Shown: positions 16,875 through 26,280, numbered from the stretch's first letter. The stretch: 64,000 nucleotides of DNA from Brachybacterium fresconis (GCF_017876515.1 NZ_JAGIOC010000001.1:620001-684000); one strand, 5' to 3'. Notes: generated from the sequence alone by a model not told the origin. Made by a program: numbers and translations.

Positions 16875-18089
16875 ATGACCGACGCCGATCCGAGCCGACA
16901 GCGTGCTGGTGCCCAGCATCGCCGCGCCCCGGCGCTGCGGCGCCCCGGAAGCAATGCACCATCGGCCGCCCGCACGGCGGACCACGAGCGAGACGCGGAC
17001 GTCGCGTCCCCACCGACCGCCGACCGCGAGGATCTGCCGCCGACGCCGCCCGCGAAGAAGGTGCGCGACCCGTTCCTGGACAACGCCCGCGGCATTCTCA
17101 TCACCCTCGTCGTCGTCGGGCACACGCTCGAATGCTTCGACGGCAAGTCCGGATTCCTCGGGGGCGCGATCTATACCTGGATCTACTCCTTCCACATGGC
17201 CGCGTTCGTGGCGATCTCCGGTTACCTCTCCCGCTCCTACCGCAATGAGCCGCGGCAGGTGCGGCGCCTGCTGACTGCGATGCTCGTACCATTCCTGATC
17301 TTCCAGGTGCTCCATGAGGTCGGGAAGATGCTGCTGCTGGGACATGAGTTCGATCCGCAGTTCGTCTCCACCGCCTGGACCCTGTGGTTCCTGCTGGCGC
17401 TGCTGATGTGGCGCCTGGTGACCCCGGTGCTGCGGGTGCTGCGCTATCCGCTGGTGTTCGCCGTGGCCATCGCGGTGATCGCTCCGTTGGATCCCGATCT
17501 GGACAGCACCTTCACCCTGGGTCGCTTCTTCGAGATGCTGCCGTTCTTCGTCCTGGGGCTGGTGACGACGCCGGCGATGCTGCAGAAGCTCAAGACACTG
17601 CCCCACCGCGCCTGGATCGGCGGCGGCGTCCTGCTGGCGGCGCTGGTGTTCTCCTTCGCCACCCACGAGATGTATTCGGTCGCGCGATTCTTCCTCCGCG
17701 GCAGCTACGCCGACGGGCCCTACGAGAACTGGCTCGCGATCATCATGCAGATCCTGGTGCTCGCCGCCGGCATGATCGGCACCGTCGCGCTGCTGCTGGC
17801 CACACCGCTGGGGCAGACGATCTGGACGGCGCTCGGTGCTCGCTCGCTGACGATCTACCTCCTGCATCCGCTGGTCCTGCTCCCGATCCGCTACATGGAC
17901 GAACCCTTCGCCTGGGTCGAGGCCTGGTGGGCGCCCCTGCCGCTGATCGTCGTCGGTCTGGCGATCACCGCGGTGCTCTCCCGCGGCATCGTCGCCACCG
18001 CAACCCGCTGGGTCACCGATCCACCGATCGGGAACCTCCTGGTCAAGGACGAGGTCGCCCCGCAGGGCGGACGTCGCAGCACCGCCTGA
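16875..18089 (+). CDS. Acyltransferase-3 family membrane protein (fucose 4-O-acetylase-like)
   Basis: Membrane acyltransferases of this family transfer acyl groups to cell-surface glycans. The 404-residue protein has a roughly 60-residue charged, disordered N-terminus, then RDPFLDNARGI and the family-typical histidine in VVVGHTLECF within the first helix, followed by about nine more membrane helices (YTWIYSFHMAAFVAISGYL and LTIYLLHPLVLL are characteristic). The ATG has GAGGAG 5 nt upstream, and a TACTCT -10 box lies near 16833. It is monocistronic and convergent with the next gene. The acceptor glycan is not predictable. Confidence 0.85.
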   Translation: MTDADPSRQRAGAQHRRAPALRRPGSNAPSAARTADHERDADVASPPTADREDLPPTPPAKKVRDPFLDNARGILITLVVVGHTLECFDGKSGFLGGAIYTWIYSFHMAAFVAISGYLSRSYRNEPRQVRRLLTAMLVPFLIFQVLHEVGKMLLLGHEFDPQFVSTAWTLWFLLALLMWRLVTPVLRVLRYPLVFAVAIAVIAPLDPDLDSTFTLGRFFEMLPFFVLGLVTTPAMLQKLKTLPHRAWIGGGVLLAALVFSFATHEMYSVARFFLRGSYADGPYENWLAIIMQILVLAAGMIGTVALLLATPLGQTIWTALGARSLTIYLLHPLVLLPIRYMDEPFAWVEAWWAPLPLIVVGLAITAVLSRGIVATATRWVTDPPIGNLLVKDEVAPQGGRRSTA

Positions 18090-18130
18090 CCCGAGCAAGC
18101 GCGACGGGGTCCGGGCTCGCCCCGCCGCAT

Positions 18131-18187
18131 CGAGATCGACGTTCAGAACACTTTCCATTGCGCAACTTGTTCCGAACGTCGTTCTCG
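18131..18187. repeat. Palindromic element, copy 1 (20-bp arms, 17-nt loop)
   Basis: Arms 18131-18150 and 18168-18187 pair at 18 of 20 positions. The arm CGAGAACGACGTTCGGAACA (right arm, reverse complement) is nearly identical to the arms of the element at 19503-19561. One mismatch becomes a G-U pair in minus-strand RNA. It could be the 3' hairpin of the AbiEi/DUF559-like gene or a mobile repeat. Confidence 0.8.
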
Positions 18188-18202
18188 GTGCACGGACTGC
18201 GG

Positions 18203-18270
18203 CCGCGGCACACGCCGGGTCAGCGCCCGCGGCACACGCCGGGTCTGCCGCCCGCGGCACACGCCGGGTC
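18203..18270. repeat. 19-bp direct repeat, three copies
   Basis: CCGCGGCACACGCCGGGTC occurs at 18203, 18227 and 18252 (spacings of 24 and 25 bp), ending 3 bp before the stop of the minus-strand AbiEi/DUF559-like gene, thus in its 3' flank. Confidence 0.9.
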
Positions 18271-18273
18271 TGC

Positions 18274-19302
18274 TCAGGAGGACGAGGGTGTCCATCCCTG
18301 GCGTACCAATGCATCGCGCACCCGGTCCACTCCCCTCCGACACCTGTCGTGAAGGTCCTTGGCCGTCGTGCGCACCTCGATCCAGCCTGCCCGCGCCCGG
18401 CGCTCACCCCTTGCGATGTCCTTCGCCAATTGTTCGGCCTTGAGGTGCGTCGGGCCTTCGTGCTCGACAGCCACCCGCCACTGGGGCCAGTGCAGATCAG
18501 GTTCGCCGAGATCGATCTCGCGCCCTGTCTTGTCGGTACCGCCAGATGCGCGCACGTTGGCCAGCGGCTCAGGCAGCCCCGCCGCGACAACGGCGAGCCG
18601 CAGCCGAGTCTCTGCAGGCGAATCACTCCCGACTCGGACCCGGGCCACCGCCTCTCGGAACCTGTGGGCACCTCGCCCATGGAATCCTTCCGCGATCCCG
18701 GTCAGCGCCTCACACGTCGCATAGGGGTGCGACCTGCCCTCGAACTCGGGGCGCGGATGGCGCACCAGATGATCACCGATGGCGACGAGCGCGTCGGGCC
18801 GCAGAAGAGAGGAGAGATCGAGCAACGTCCGGACCCGCGTCGTGGCCAGCACCGATGGCATCTTCTCCAGAGCAACCGGCACGGCGTCGAGGTGGCTCCA
18901 CCGCACCAGCGCGGTCTCTCGACGAGGCACGACTGCTGCGGCCAGGTGGACCCGTGTGTCCACGGCGCGGCCTCGAGGTCTGTACACCGACTTGCCACGC
19001 AGCCGACGAGCCGGGAGCGGAGCCCTCACCACCTCGTCCGCCAGCGTGCCGGGCAGCGGAAGTCCCCAGAGCCGCGCAGCCGTGAGCCCGGCGGCGAAGA
19101 CATCGCCGTCTCGGCGACACAGGGCGGCGACGATGTCCGCCTCGGTGACCTGCGCGTCCACCCGCGCCCACAGCCCACGGTCGAGCGACCTGAGATCCGT
19201 GGCACGCAGACGTGAGGCCGATACGCCCGCGCGCCGCGCCTCCGTCGTCGTGAAGACGGAGTACGGGAGCGACGGCGGGAGCGGACGGGGTCTGCCAGGC
19301 AT
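18274..19302 (-). CDS. AbiEi-like/DUF559-like protein of unknown function
   Basis: This 342-residue protein belongs to a widespread actinobacterial group annotated as AbiEi-type antitoxin or DUF559 (Vsr-like) endonuclease domain. The N-terminus has a short winged-helix-like stretch (VFTTTEARRAGVSASRLRA). The C-terminus has the nuclease-fold pattern EIDLGEPDLHWPQWRVAVEH with a downstream GPTHL and an RAGWIEVRTTAKDL strand. No partner toxin is adjacent. I start at MPGRPRPLPP; an upstream ATG would add 16 residues. The gene is bracketed by two copies of one palindrome, which hints at acquisition as a unit. Function is unknown. Confidence 0.7.
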   Translation of the reverse strand: MPGRPRPLPPSLPYSVFTTTEARRAGVSASRLRATDLRSLDRGLWARVDAQVTEADIVAALCRRDGDVFAAGLTAARLWGLPLPGTLADEVVRAPLPARRLRGKSVYRPRGRAVDTRVHLAAAVVPRRETALVRWSHLDAVPVALEKMPSVLATTRVRTLLDLSSLLRPDALVAIGDHLVRHPRPEFEGRSHPYATCEALTGIAEGFHGRGAHRFREAVARVRVGSDSPAETRLRLAVVAAGLPEPLANVRASGGTDKTGREIDLGEPDLHWPQWRVAVEHEGPTHLKAEQLAKDIARGERRARAGWIEVRTTAKDLHDRCRRGVDRVRDALVRQGWTPSSS

Positions 19303-19615
19303 ACCGCCAGCTTCGGATACCGGCGCGGCGCTGCTCCCCACCATCCACAACGTGCAGGTGGGCGGCTCGGTGGGAGAGGTCCTCCCCAGCGCGGATCACG
19401 GGGCGCTCGCCCTGACCGCATCGCGTCCCGACCTCTGCAGAGGCTGCGGACACGCTGGCCGTGTCGGCGTGGCGCCGCATCCCCGTTCGTCGTCGCGCCA
19501 CATCGAGAACGACGTTCGGACCACCTTCAGTCCATGAAGATGGTCCGAACATCATTCTCGACCGGCCCGGGGCACCGCGGCGCGGGACACAGCAGATCCG
19601 CGCCCCGCCGCTCGC
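19303..19615. other. Intergenic region with the second palindromic element
   Basis: This 313-bp stretch between the AbiEi/DUF559-like gene and the UGPase stop holds the palindrome at 19503-19561. I see no ORF with coding character here and no clear promoter, although the promoter of the minus-strand gene to the left must lie within it. Confidence 0.6.
19503..19561. repeat. Palindromic element, copy 2 (25-bp arms, 9-nt loop)
   Basis: Arms 19503-19527 and 19537-19561 pair at 22 of 25 positions. The C/A mismatches become G-U pairs in minus-strand RNA. It lies 55 bp downstream of the UGPase stop and shares its arm sequence (GAGAACGACGTTCGGA) with the element at 18131-18187. Confidence 0.85.
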
Positions 19616-21004
19616 TCAGGCCGGGCTGACGGTGCCGACGCGAGCGCCCTCGGGCACCTCCCCGCCCTCGGCGCCGAGCACGGCATCCCCGACCACGGTG
19701 ACATCGGCACCGAAGGTCCAGTCGCCCTGGACGTCCAGGGTGACGGCGTCCTGGAGCGAGGGCACCCCGTGCGAGAACCGCGGCTCGAAGTCGTCGATCA
19801 GCTTGTAGGATCCTGCGCTCAGCGACACCGAGGGCACCGTATCGACCCGCTGGACCAGGGCCGAACGTTCGTCGAGGTCGTACACGTCGGAGCGGATCAG
19901 CAGCAGGTCGCTGGTGGCCTTGACCGGCAGGAAGCGGTCCCGGCCCACGACGATCGCGGTCGCTCCGTCGAACACCTCGATCGCCGCGCCCATGGCGGAT
20001 TCGAGCTGGTAGACGGCCGGGCTGGTCTTGTCGGAGGGGTCGACGGTCTTCTCGTTGCGGATCAGCGGCAGGCCCATGACGCCCCGGCGCTCCGTGAGCG
20101 CCGCGTCGAGCTTCTCCAGATCGAACCAGAGGTTGTTGGTATGGAAGAAGGGGTGACGGTGCTCGTCGGTGAAGAAGTCCATCTCCTCCTCCGGGGTCTG
20201 CGCGGTGTCGCGCAGGATGAGGCGGCCGTCTGATCTCCGCACCGCGAGGTGGCCGCCCTTGCGGTCCGCGGGGGTGCGGCGGCACAGCTCGGCGGCATAG
20301 GGGGCGCCGGTGGAGGCGAACCAGGAGGCCAGCACCGGGCTGGGGACGGTGCCGAGGTTGTCCGAGTTGGAGACGGAGGCGTACTTGAAGCCGGCGTCCA
20401 GCAGCTGCTGGAGCAGCCCGGAGGTCTGCAGGGCGGTGTAGAGATCGCCGTGGCCGGGCGGGCACCATTCCAGCGCCGGATCCTGCTCCCAGGTGACCGG
20501 GGCGAGGTCGTCGGTGCGCAGCTTGGGCTCCTTGTTCTGCAGGAAGTCCAGCGGCAGGTCGCCGACGCGCAGATCGGGGTACTTCTCGAGCACGGCGAGG
20601 GTGTCCTCGCGGGTGCGGAAGGAGTTCATGAAGATCAGCGGCAGCCGGGAGCCGGTGCCGCGCCGGGCGGCCAGGACCTGCTCGACCAGGAGATCCAGGA
20701 AGTTCTTGCCGTCCCGCACGGGCAGCAGGGACTTGGCCTGGTCCAGCCCCATCGAGGTGCCGAGCCCGCCGTTGAGGTTGATGATCGCGAGCTGGTCGAA
20801 GACCTGCTTGGCGTGGGCGGGGTCGATCGAGACGTCCTCGAGCAGCGGCGGGTCGAGGTAGGGGTCGATGGTGTCCTCGGGGATGGTGCCGGTGACTCCG
20901 TCCTCGAGCTGACCGTAGTAGTGGGTGAAGACGTCGATCGCGGTCTGGGCGACCCCGGCATCGGCCATCTTCTGCTGGGCGGCCTGAAGTCCTTCGTTGC
21001 TCAT
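19616..21004 (-). CDS. UTP-glucose-1-phosphate uridylyltransferase (UDPGP family)
   Basis: The enzyme makes UDP-glucose from UTP and glucose-1-phosphate for glycan and envelope synthesis. The 462-residue product is of the eukaryote-like UGP2 type rather than the GalU type. It has the nucleotide-binding loop LNGGLGTSMG, then LIFMNSFRT, WCPPGHGDLY and FHTNNLWF, with a C-terminal left-handed-helix-like tail (VTLDVQGDWTFG). The start follows a TACGCT box by 6 nt with no ribosome site, suggesting a leaderless message. It is divergent from the DUF899 gene. Confidence 0.93.
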   Translation of the reverse strand: MSNEGLQAAQQKMADAGVAQTAIDVFTHYYGQLEDGVTGTIPEDTIDPYLDPPLLEDVSIDPAHAKQVFDQLAIINLNGGLGTSMGLDQAKSLLPVRDGKNFLDLLVEQVLAARRGTGSRLPLIFMNSFRTREDTLAVLEKYPDLRVGDLPLDFLQNKEPKLRTDDLAPVTWEQDPALEWCPPGHGDLYTALQTSGLLQQLLDAGFKYASVSNSDNLGTVPSPVLASWFASTGAPYAAELCRRTPADRKGGHLAVRRSDGRLILRDTAQTPEEEMDFFTDEHRHPFFHTNNLWFDLEKLDAALTERRGVMGLPLIRNEKTVDPSDKTSPAVYQLESAMGAAIEVFDGATAIVVGRDRFLPVKATSDLLLIRSDVYDLDERSALVQRVDTVPSVSLSAGSYKLIDDFEPRFSHGVPSLQDAVTLDVQGDWTFGADVTVVGDAVLGAEGGEVPEGARVGTVSPA

Positions 21005-21010
21005 GGTCAC

Positions 21011-21016
21011 AGCGTA
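21011..21016 (-). promoter_or_regulatory. -10 box TACGCT of the UGPase gene (leaderless geometry)
   Basis: TACGCT on the minus strand is followed by 6 nt and the ATG. Confidence 0.5.
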
Positions 21017-21125
21017 TCGAGTCGGAGCGCTCCGCCCGGCCTTCCCTCGCCGCCGCAGCAGTGCTTGGATGGTGGGCCGAGCGCCCCGGGCACCGCGGCC
21101 CGGCGCCAGATCCCGTGGAGGACCG

Positions 21126-21908
21126 ATGCCCGCCGCCGATGACTCCCCGTCTTCCGCCCGCCCGTCCCTGCCCGACGTCGTCGACCGCGCGACCTGGCAG
21201 GCCGCTCGCGATGCTCTGCTGGTGCGCGAGAAGGAGCACACCCGCGCCGGCGACGCGCTGGCTGCCGCACGGCGAGACCTGCCCATGCTGGAGGTCGACG
21301 CCGCTGCGGAGGTCGTCGGCCCGGACGGCCCCGTCCCCTTCCTCGACCTCTTCGAGGGTCGCGAGGAGCTGCTCGTCTATCAACACATGTGGTGGGACGG
21401 TGCCCCGCACCAAGGGCAGTGCGAAGGCTGCACGGTGACGGCCTGGCACCTGCACGACGCCTCATACCTCCACGCCCGCGGAGTCTCTTTCGCGATCCTC
21501 ACCACGGGCGTGTGGGACGAGGTGGCGCCCTACCTGGAGTTCATGGGCTACACCCAGCCCTGGTACTCGGTGCGGGGGCTGGACGAGCCGATCGGCGGCG
21601 AGATGGGCCATCTGGCCTGCTTCGTGCGCGATGGCGACCGGGCCTTCCTGACCTACTCGACGACGGGCCGCGGCAACGAGATCGCCGAGCCCAGCCTGCT
21701 CCTGCTGGACCTCACGCCCTTCGGTCGGGGCGAGGCCTGGCAGGAGATGCCGACGGGGCGCGTCGCGGACGACCCGGCATGCTGGTACTGGCGCACGGAC
21801 GAGGAGGGCAACGCCACCTGGGGGCCGACGGGCCGACCGGTCCCCCAGTGGACCCGCCCGGGCGCGACGGCGGTGACGACCCTCGGCCGGCACGGCACTC
21901 ACTGCTGA
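21126..21908 (+). CDS. DUF899 family thioredoxin-like protein
   Basis: This is a 260-residue cytoplasmic protein of the DUF899 (COG4312) family, with a predicted thioredoxin-like fold. Visible hallmarks are LFEGREELLVYQHMWW, the conserved QCEGCTVTAWH, VSFAILTTG, and a C-terminal WYWRTDEEG. The CEGC pair resembles a redox-active CxxC. No reaction has been assigned to the family to my knowledge. GGAGG lies 4 nt before the ATG. The gene is convergent with the ABC-F gene, 7 bp away. Confidence 0.88.
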   Translation: MPAADDSPSSARPSLPDVVDRATWQAARDALLVREKEHTRAGDALAAARRDLPMLEVDAAAEVVGPDGPVPFLDLFEGREELLVYQHMWWDGAPHQGQCEGCTVTAWHLHDASYLHARGVSFAILTTGVWDEVAPYLEFMGYTQPWYSVRGLDEPIGGEMGHLACFVRDGDRAFLTYSTTGRGNEIAEPSLLLLDLTPFGRGEAWQEMPTGRVADDPACWYWRTDEEGNATWGPTGRPVPQWTRPGATAVTTLGRHGTHC

Positions 21909-21915
21909 CTCGCGA

Positions 21916-23478
21916 TCACTGCGCGGGTGCCCCGTGGAGCTCGAGCCGCGGCCAGTGCGCGAGCGCGCGCAGCATCCACCGGTCATGGGTGGCGACCACG
22001 ACGGCGGACGAGGCCTGCTCGAGCACCGCGAACAGGTCGTCGACCCCGCTGATGCCGAGGTGATTGGTCGGCTCGTCCAGCAGCAGCACGTCCGCGCGCC
22101 GCCCGAACAGCGCCGCGAGGGCCCGACGGCGCCGCTCCCCCGGGCTGCCCTGGTGGATCGCCGGCCGCTCGTCCTCCTGGGCGAGGTGCGCGATCTGCGC
22201 CCTGCCGAGGAACCGCACCGCGCCGTCGTCGGGGGCCAGTTCCCCGGCGAGCACACGCAGCAGCGACGTCTTGCCCGCTCCGTTGGGGCCGACGACGAGC
22301 AGACGGTCCCCGCCCTCGAGCCGCAGGGTGGTCCGCGCCAGCCGCCCGCCGATCCGCACGTCGTCGGCCCGCAGCAGGGGCGTGCCAGGGGACGTGCTCG
22401 CGTCCGGCAGGGTGAGGCGGGGCGGCGGGGGCGGCACGTCGAGCCGGTGCGCCTCGAGCCGGTCGAGTCGGTCGTTCATCGCCCGCACCACGCCGGGGGC
22501 GCGGGTCTGGCGCTGGTGCTTTCCGGTCCCTTTGGGCGGTCGCCACCCGGTGGAGAGGCGGGAGCGTGCCTCGTCGGCGCGGGAGCTGAGGCGGGCGTGC
22601 TCCTCCTGCTGTGCGCGGTACGCCTCCTGCCAGGCGGTCCGGGAGCGATCGCGGACCTCCTGCCAGCGCTGCCATCCTCCGCTGACCAGAAGGGCACGTC
22701 CGTCGCTGGTCGGATCGAGGTCGAGCACGGCGGTGGCGACGTCCGCGAGCAGCGCCCGGTCGTGGGTGACCAGCGCGAGAGCACCCGGATGCTCCTGCAG
22801 GGCGCGGGTGAGGTGATCGAGCCCGCGGGCGTCGAGGTGGTTGGTGGGCTCGTCCAGCAGCAGCAGATCATCCCGGGCAGCGAGCACCCCGGCCAGGCGC
22901 ACCCGGTAGCGCTGGCCGACCGAGAGGGTCGCCAGCGGGCGGGAGCGGTCGGTGCACGCCTCCACCTCGCTCAGCGCGGCGTCGAGCCGGCGCTGCGCGT
23001 CCCAGGCATCCAGGGAGGTGACGTGTGCGAGCGCTGCGTCGTAGCGAGCGCTCGCTGCGGGGCCGACGTCCTCGGCCAGCGCTGCTGCGGCCTCGTCGTG
23101 CTCGCGCAGGGCTTCCAGGGGTCGGGCGAGCAGCTCGTCGAGCAGGTCGCCGACGGTGCGGGAGCCGGCGCTCCCAGAGGGTGCGTCCCGGGATCCGGCG
23201 CTCCGGGGATCCGCGGTCAGCGGCAGGTCCTGCTGGACCACGCCGAGGCTGCCGTGCCGCTCGAGGGTCCCGGCGTCGGCGTCGAGGGACCCGGCGAGCA
23301 CCTCGAGCAGGGTGGTCTTGCCGCGCCCGTTCTCGCCGACCACGGCGAGGCGGTCCCCGGGAGCGAGCGTGAGGTCGAGGCCGTCGTGGAGCACGCGGCC
23401 GCCGCGGGCCAGGCGCAGGTCCCGGGCGCGAAGCTGCACGGGTCCGGTGGAGGTCGCGGTACGGATGGTGGAGGTCAT
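21916..23478 (-). CDS. ABC-F family ATP-binding protein
   Basis: ABC-F proteins are soluble twin-ATPase factors that act on the ribosome; many confer resistance to ribosome-targeting antibiotics. The 520-residue product has two cassettes: Walker A GENGRGKTT with signature LSVGQRYRV and LLLLDEPTNHLD, then a linker rich in Arg/Lys (RWQEVRDRSRTAWQEAYRAQ), then GPNGAGKTS with a diverged signature SPGERRRRALAALF and LLLDEPTNHLG. No membrane segments are present. SD-like GGAAGG lies 7 nt upstream of the ATG. A short upstream ORF with GC-rich hairpins suggests attenuation control. The antibiotic or substrate class cannot be told. Confidence 0.9.
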   Translation of the reverse strand: MTSTIRTATSTGPVQLRARDLRLARGGRVLHDGLDLTLAPGDRLAVVGENGRGKTTLLEVLAGSLDADAGTLERHGSLGVVQQDLPLTADPRSAGSRDAPSGSAGSRTVGDLLDELLARPLEALREHDEAAAALAEDVGPAASARYDAALAHVTSLDAWDAQRRLDAALSEVEACTDRSRPLATLSVGQRYRVRLAGVLAARDDLLLLDEPTNHLDARGLDHLTRALQEHPGALALVTHDRALLADVATAVLDLDPTSDGRALLVSGGWQRWQEVRDRSRTAWQEAYRAQQEEHARLSSRADEARSRLSTGWRPPKGTGKHQRQTRAPGVVRAMNDRLDRLEAHRLDVPPPPPRLTLPDASTSPGTPLLRADDVRIGGRLARTTLRLEGGDRLLVVGPNGAGKTSLLRVLAGELAPDDGAVRFLGRAQIAHLAQEDERPAIHQGSPGERRRRALAALFGRRADVLLLDEPTNHLGISGVDDLFAVLEQASSAVVVATHDRWMLRALAHWPRLELHGAPAQ

Positions 23479-23572
23479 GTCGTGCCTTCCGGTGGGAGGT
23501 CACCGGGCATGGCGAAGCGGCCGCCCGGTCAGATTCCGGACGACGGCGTGGGGGTGTGCTCGAGCGCCGCCG

Positions 23573-23629
23573 TCAGCGGCGGCTGCGGGGGCGCGCGATC
23601 TGGGCGACGCCTGACATGACGCATTGCAT
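23573..23629 (-). CDS. Candidate 18-codon leader peptide upstream of the ABC-F gene
   Basis: This short ORF (MQCVMSGVAQIARPRSRR) ends 94 bp before the ABC-F start. GGAGGG precedes it, 1 nt from the first ATG and 13 nt from an internal ATG at codon 5. GC-rich inverted repeats lie over and after its stop (around 23560-23585) and at 23500-23530. Antibiotic-responsive ABC-F genes are often controlled by such leaders, but this one is inferred from position alone. Confidence 0.35.
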   Translation of the reverse strand: MQCVMSGVAQIARPRSRR

Positions 23630-23704
23630 GCCCTCCACGGTAGGGATCGGCCCCTCGGCTGTCACGGCATTTTCCGCCGAGCATGACGGCGACCACGACC
23701 GCTC

Positions 23705-23710
23705 TACGAT
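23705..23710 (+). promoter_or_regulatory. -10 box TACGAT of the HAD gene (leaderless geometry)
   Basis: TACGAT is followed by 6 nt and the ATG, with no ribosome site. Confidence 0.5.
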
Positions 23711-23716
23711 GGCGCG

Positions 23717-24481
23717 ATGACCGCTCCCCTGCCGTCCCTGCACCAGCTGCGCGCCCTGGTCGCCTCCCACGACGTGCGAGCGGTGGTCTCCGATCTCGAC
23801 GGGGTGCTGCGGGTCTTCGACCCCGACCTGTGGGACCGTCTGGACCACCACGCCGACGTCGCCCCCGGGGCCACGTTCGCGGCGATCCTCGGCCATCCCT
23901 TCCTCGAGGAGGTCACCCGCGGTCGCGGCACCCATGCGCAGTGGCGGGAGCGCGCCGAGGCCGAGCTCGTGGCGCAGGGCGCGGTCCCTCGGGCCGCCCG
24001 GGACACGGTGAGCCTCTGGGCGGACACCCCGGCCCGGGTCGACCCGGAGGTCCTCGCGCAGCCGCGCAGCTTCCGCGACCAGGGGCTGGGGGTCTTCGTG
24101 CTGACCAACGGAACCGACCGCCTTCCCGAGGAGCTGGAGGAGCTGGGACTGACGGGTCTCCTCGGCGATCGTCGGAGGTTCCTGCTGAACACCGCGGATC
24201 TCGGGGCGGCGAAGCCCGAGCGCGAGGCCTTCGCCCGAGCGCACGCCCGGATCCGCGCGGAGCTCGGCGCGCTGCACGGTGACGGGTTCGGTGACGGGTT
24301 CGGTGACGAGCGCCGCGGGGAGCTCGATGCTGCCTCCGCCGCGCCCCTCGCACCCGGCCAGGTCGCCTTCCTCGACGATTCCTCGGGGCACGTACGAGCG
24401 GCCGAGGAATTCGGCTGGCGAGCAGTCCTCCACCGGCGCGGCGGAGGCGAGGCCCTCCCTCCCCTAGAATCGGGAGCATGA
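23717..24481 (+). CDS. HAD-superfamily hydrolase
   Basis: This is a 254-residue phosphatase-like protein. HAD motif I is [13 protein letters not shown], motif II is [10 protein letters not shown], the motif III lysine lies in [11 protein letters not shown], and motif IV is [11 protein letters not shown]. The small cap is of the helical type. An in-frame duplication, [11 protein letters not shown], sits just before motif IV and looks like a recent 12-bp repeat. The stop overlaps the metG start by 4 bp (ATGA), and the last codons contain the metG -10 box. Substrate unknown. Confidence 0.85.
   Translation: MTAPLPSLHQLRALVASHDVRAVVSDLDGVLRVFDPDLWDRLDHHADVAPGATFAAILGHPFLEEVTRGRGTHAQWRERAEAELVAQGAVPRAARDTVSLWADTPARVDPEVLAQPRSFRDQGLGVFVLTNGTDRLPEELEELGLTGLLGDRRRFLLNTADLGAAKPEREAFARAHARIRAELGALHGDGFGDGFGDERRGELDAASAAPLAPGQVAFLDDSSGHVRAAEEFGWRAVLHRRGGGEALPPLESGA
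24465..24470 (+). promoter_or_regulatory. -10 box TAGAAT of metG inside the HAD gene end
   Basis: TAGAAT is followed by 7 nt and the metG ATG, giving metG its own leaderless-type promoter besides read-through from the HAD gene. Confidence 0.55.
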
Positions 24482-26280
24482 GCACAGTCCTGTCCGCGGT
24501 CGCCTGGCCGTATGCCAACGGTCCCCGCCACATCGGTCATGTCGCCGGCTTCGGCGTCCCCTCCGACGTCTTCTCCCGCTACATGCGCATGGCCGGCCAC
24601 GACGTGCTCATGGTCTCCGGCACCGACGAGCACGGCACCCCGATCCTGGTCGAGGCGGACAAGGAGGGCATCACGGCCCGCGAGCTCGCCGACCGCAACA
24701 ACCGTCTGATCGTCGAGGACCTCGTGGCCCTGGGCCTCAGCTACGACCTGTTCACGCGGACCACCACCCGTAACCACCACCAGGTGGTCCAGGACATGTT
24801 CGTGACCGTGCGCGAGAACGGCTACATGGTCGAGAAGACCACCTCCGGGGCGATCTCCCCGTCGACCGGCCGCACCCTGCCGGACCGCTACATCGAGGGC
24901 ACCTGCCCGATCTGCGGTGCCGGCGGCGCCCGCGGCGACCAGTGCGACACCTGCGGCAACCAGCTGGACCCCACGGATCTCATCGACCCCGTCTCGCGCA
25001 TCAACGGCGAGACACCGGAGTTCATCGAGACCTCCCACTGGTTCCTGGACCTGCCCGCCCTGGCCGGGGAGCTCGGGCGCTGGCTCGACGAGCGGGAGGC
25101 CACCGGGCTGTGGCGCCCGAACGTGATCCGCTTCAGCCAGAACATCCTCGAGGACATCAAGCCGCGCGCGATGACCCGCGACATCGACTGGGGCATCCCG
25201 GTGCCGGGCTGGGAGGACCAGCCCAACAAGCGTCTGTACGTGTGGTTCGACGCCGTGATCGGCTACCTCTCGGCCTCCATCGAGTGGGCTCGGCGCTCCG
25301 GCGACCCCGAGGCGTGGCGGAGGTGGTGGAACGATCCCGACACCCTCGCCTACTACTTCATGGGCAAGGACAACATCGTCTTCCACTCCCAGATCTGGCC
25401 GGCGGAGATGATCGCCCAGAACGGCGCGGGCGACAAGGGAGGCGAGCCCGGGAAGTTCGGCGAGCTGACGCTGCCCACCGAGGTCGTCTCCAGCGAGTTC
25501 CTCACCATGGAGGGCAAGAAGTTCTCCTCGTCCAAGGGCATCGTGATCTACGTGCGCGACGTGCTCGAGCGGTACCAGCCCGACGCGCTGCGCTACTTCA
25601 TCTCCGCCGCCGGCCCGGAGAACCAGGACGCCGACTTCACCTGGTCCGACTTCGTCTCGCGCACCAACAACGAGCTGGTCGCGGGCTGGGGCAACCTGAT
25701 CAACCGCACCGCGGCCATGATCGCCAAGAACGTCGGCGAGATCCCGCCGGCCGGGGACCTCGAGGAGATCGACGAGCAGCTGCTCGGCGCGATCCAGGAG
25801 GGCTTCGACACCGTCGGGAAGCTCATCGAGGCCCACCGCCAGCGGGCCGCGATCACCGAGGCCATGCGCCTGGTCGGCGAGGCGAACGCCTACGTCTCGC
25901 GCACCGAGCCGTTCAAGCTGAAGGCCGAGGAGCAGCGCCCCCGCCTGCTGACGGTGCTGCACGTCCTCGCCCAGGCCGTCACCGATCTGAACACGATCCT
26001 GGCCCCGTTCCTGCCGCAGTCCGCCAATGCGGTCGAGCGCACCCTGGGCGGTGACCGACAGATCGCCCCGCTGCCGCACATCGCGGAGGTCGAGGACCTC
26101 GACGGCGGACCGTCCTACCCGATCATCACCGGCGACTACACCGACGTCCCGGCCTGGGAGCACCGTCCCGTGACCGTCGGACAGACGGTCATGAAGCCGG
26201 TCCCGGTGTTCGTCAAGCTCGATCCGACCGTCGCCGAGCAGGAGCTCGAGCGTCTCGAGGCCGCGGCCGAGGAAGACTGA
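24478..26280 (+). CDS. metG: Methionine-tRNA ligase
   Basis: MetG charges tRNA-Met with methionine and is essential. The 600-residue product has HIGH at residues 18-21, the zinc knuckle CPIC (143-146) with CDTC (155-158), WFDAVIGY, and the KMSKS equivalent KFSSSK (348-353). The anticodon-binding helical domain follows. No C-terminal tRNA-binding EMAP-type domain is present, consistent with many actinobacterial MetG proteins. Confidence 0.98.
   Translation: MSTVLSAVAWPYANGPRHIGHVAGFGVPSDVFSRYMRMAGHDVLMVSGTDEHGTPILVEADKEGITARELADRNNRLIVEDLVALGLSYDLFTRTTTRNHHQVVQDMFVTVRENGYMVEKTTSGAISPSTGRTLPDRYIEGTCPICGAGGARGDQCDTCGNQLDPTDLIDPVSRINGETPEFIETSHWFLDLPALAGELGRWLDEREATGLWRPNVIRFSQNILEDIKPRAMTRDIDWGIPVPGWEDQPNKRLYVWFDAVIGYLSASIEWARRSGDPEAWRRWWNDPDTLAYYFMGKDNIVFHSQIWPAEMIAQNGAGDKGGEPGKFGELTLPTEVVSSEFLTMEGKKFSSSKGIVIYVRDVLERYQPDALRYFISAAGPENQDADFTWSDFVSRTNNELVAGWGNLINRTAAMIAKNVGEIPPAGDLEEIDEQLLGAIQEGFDTVGKLIEAHRQRAAITEAMRLVGEANAYVSRTEPFKLKAEEQRPRLLTVLHVLAQAVTDLNTILAPFLPQSANAVERTLGGDRQIAPLPHIAEVEDLDGGPSYPIITGDYTDVPAWEHRPVTVGQTVMKPVPVFVKLDPTVAEQELERLEAAAEED

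Noticed and set aside
18168..18187. LexA (SOS) box in the palindromic elements
   Set aside because: The GAAC/GTTC half-sites are spaced by 3 nt, not 4, and neither adjacent gene is a typical SOS target.
18203..18270. Triple 19-bp repeat as a CRISPR remnant
   Set aside because: Spacers would be only 5-6 bp, no cas genes are near, and the repeat fits the gene-end repeat pattern.
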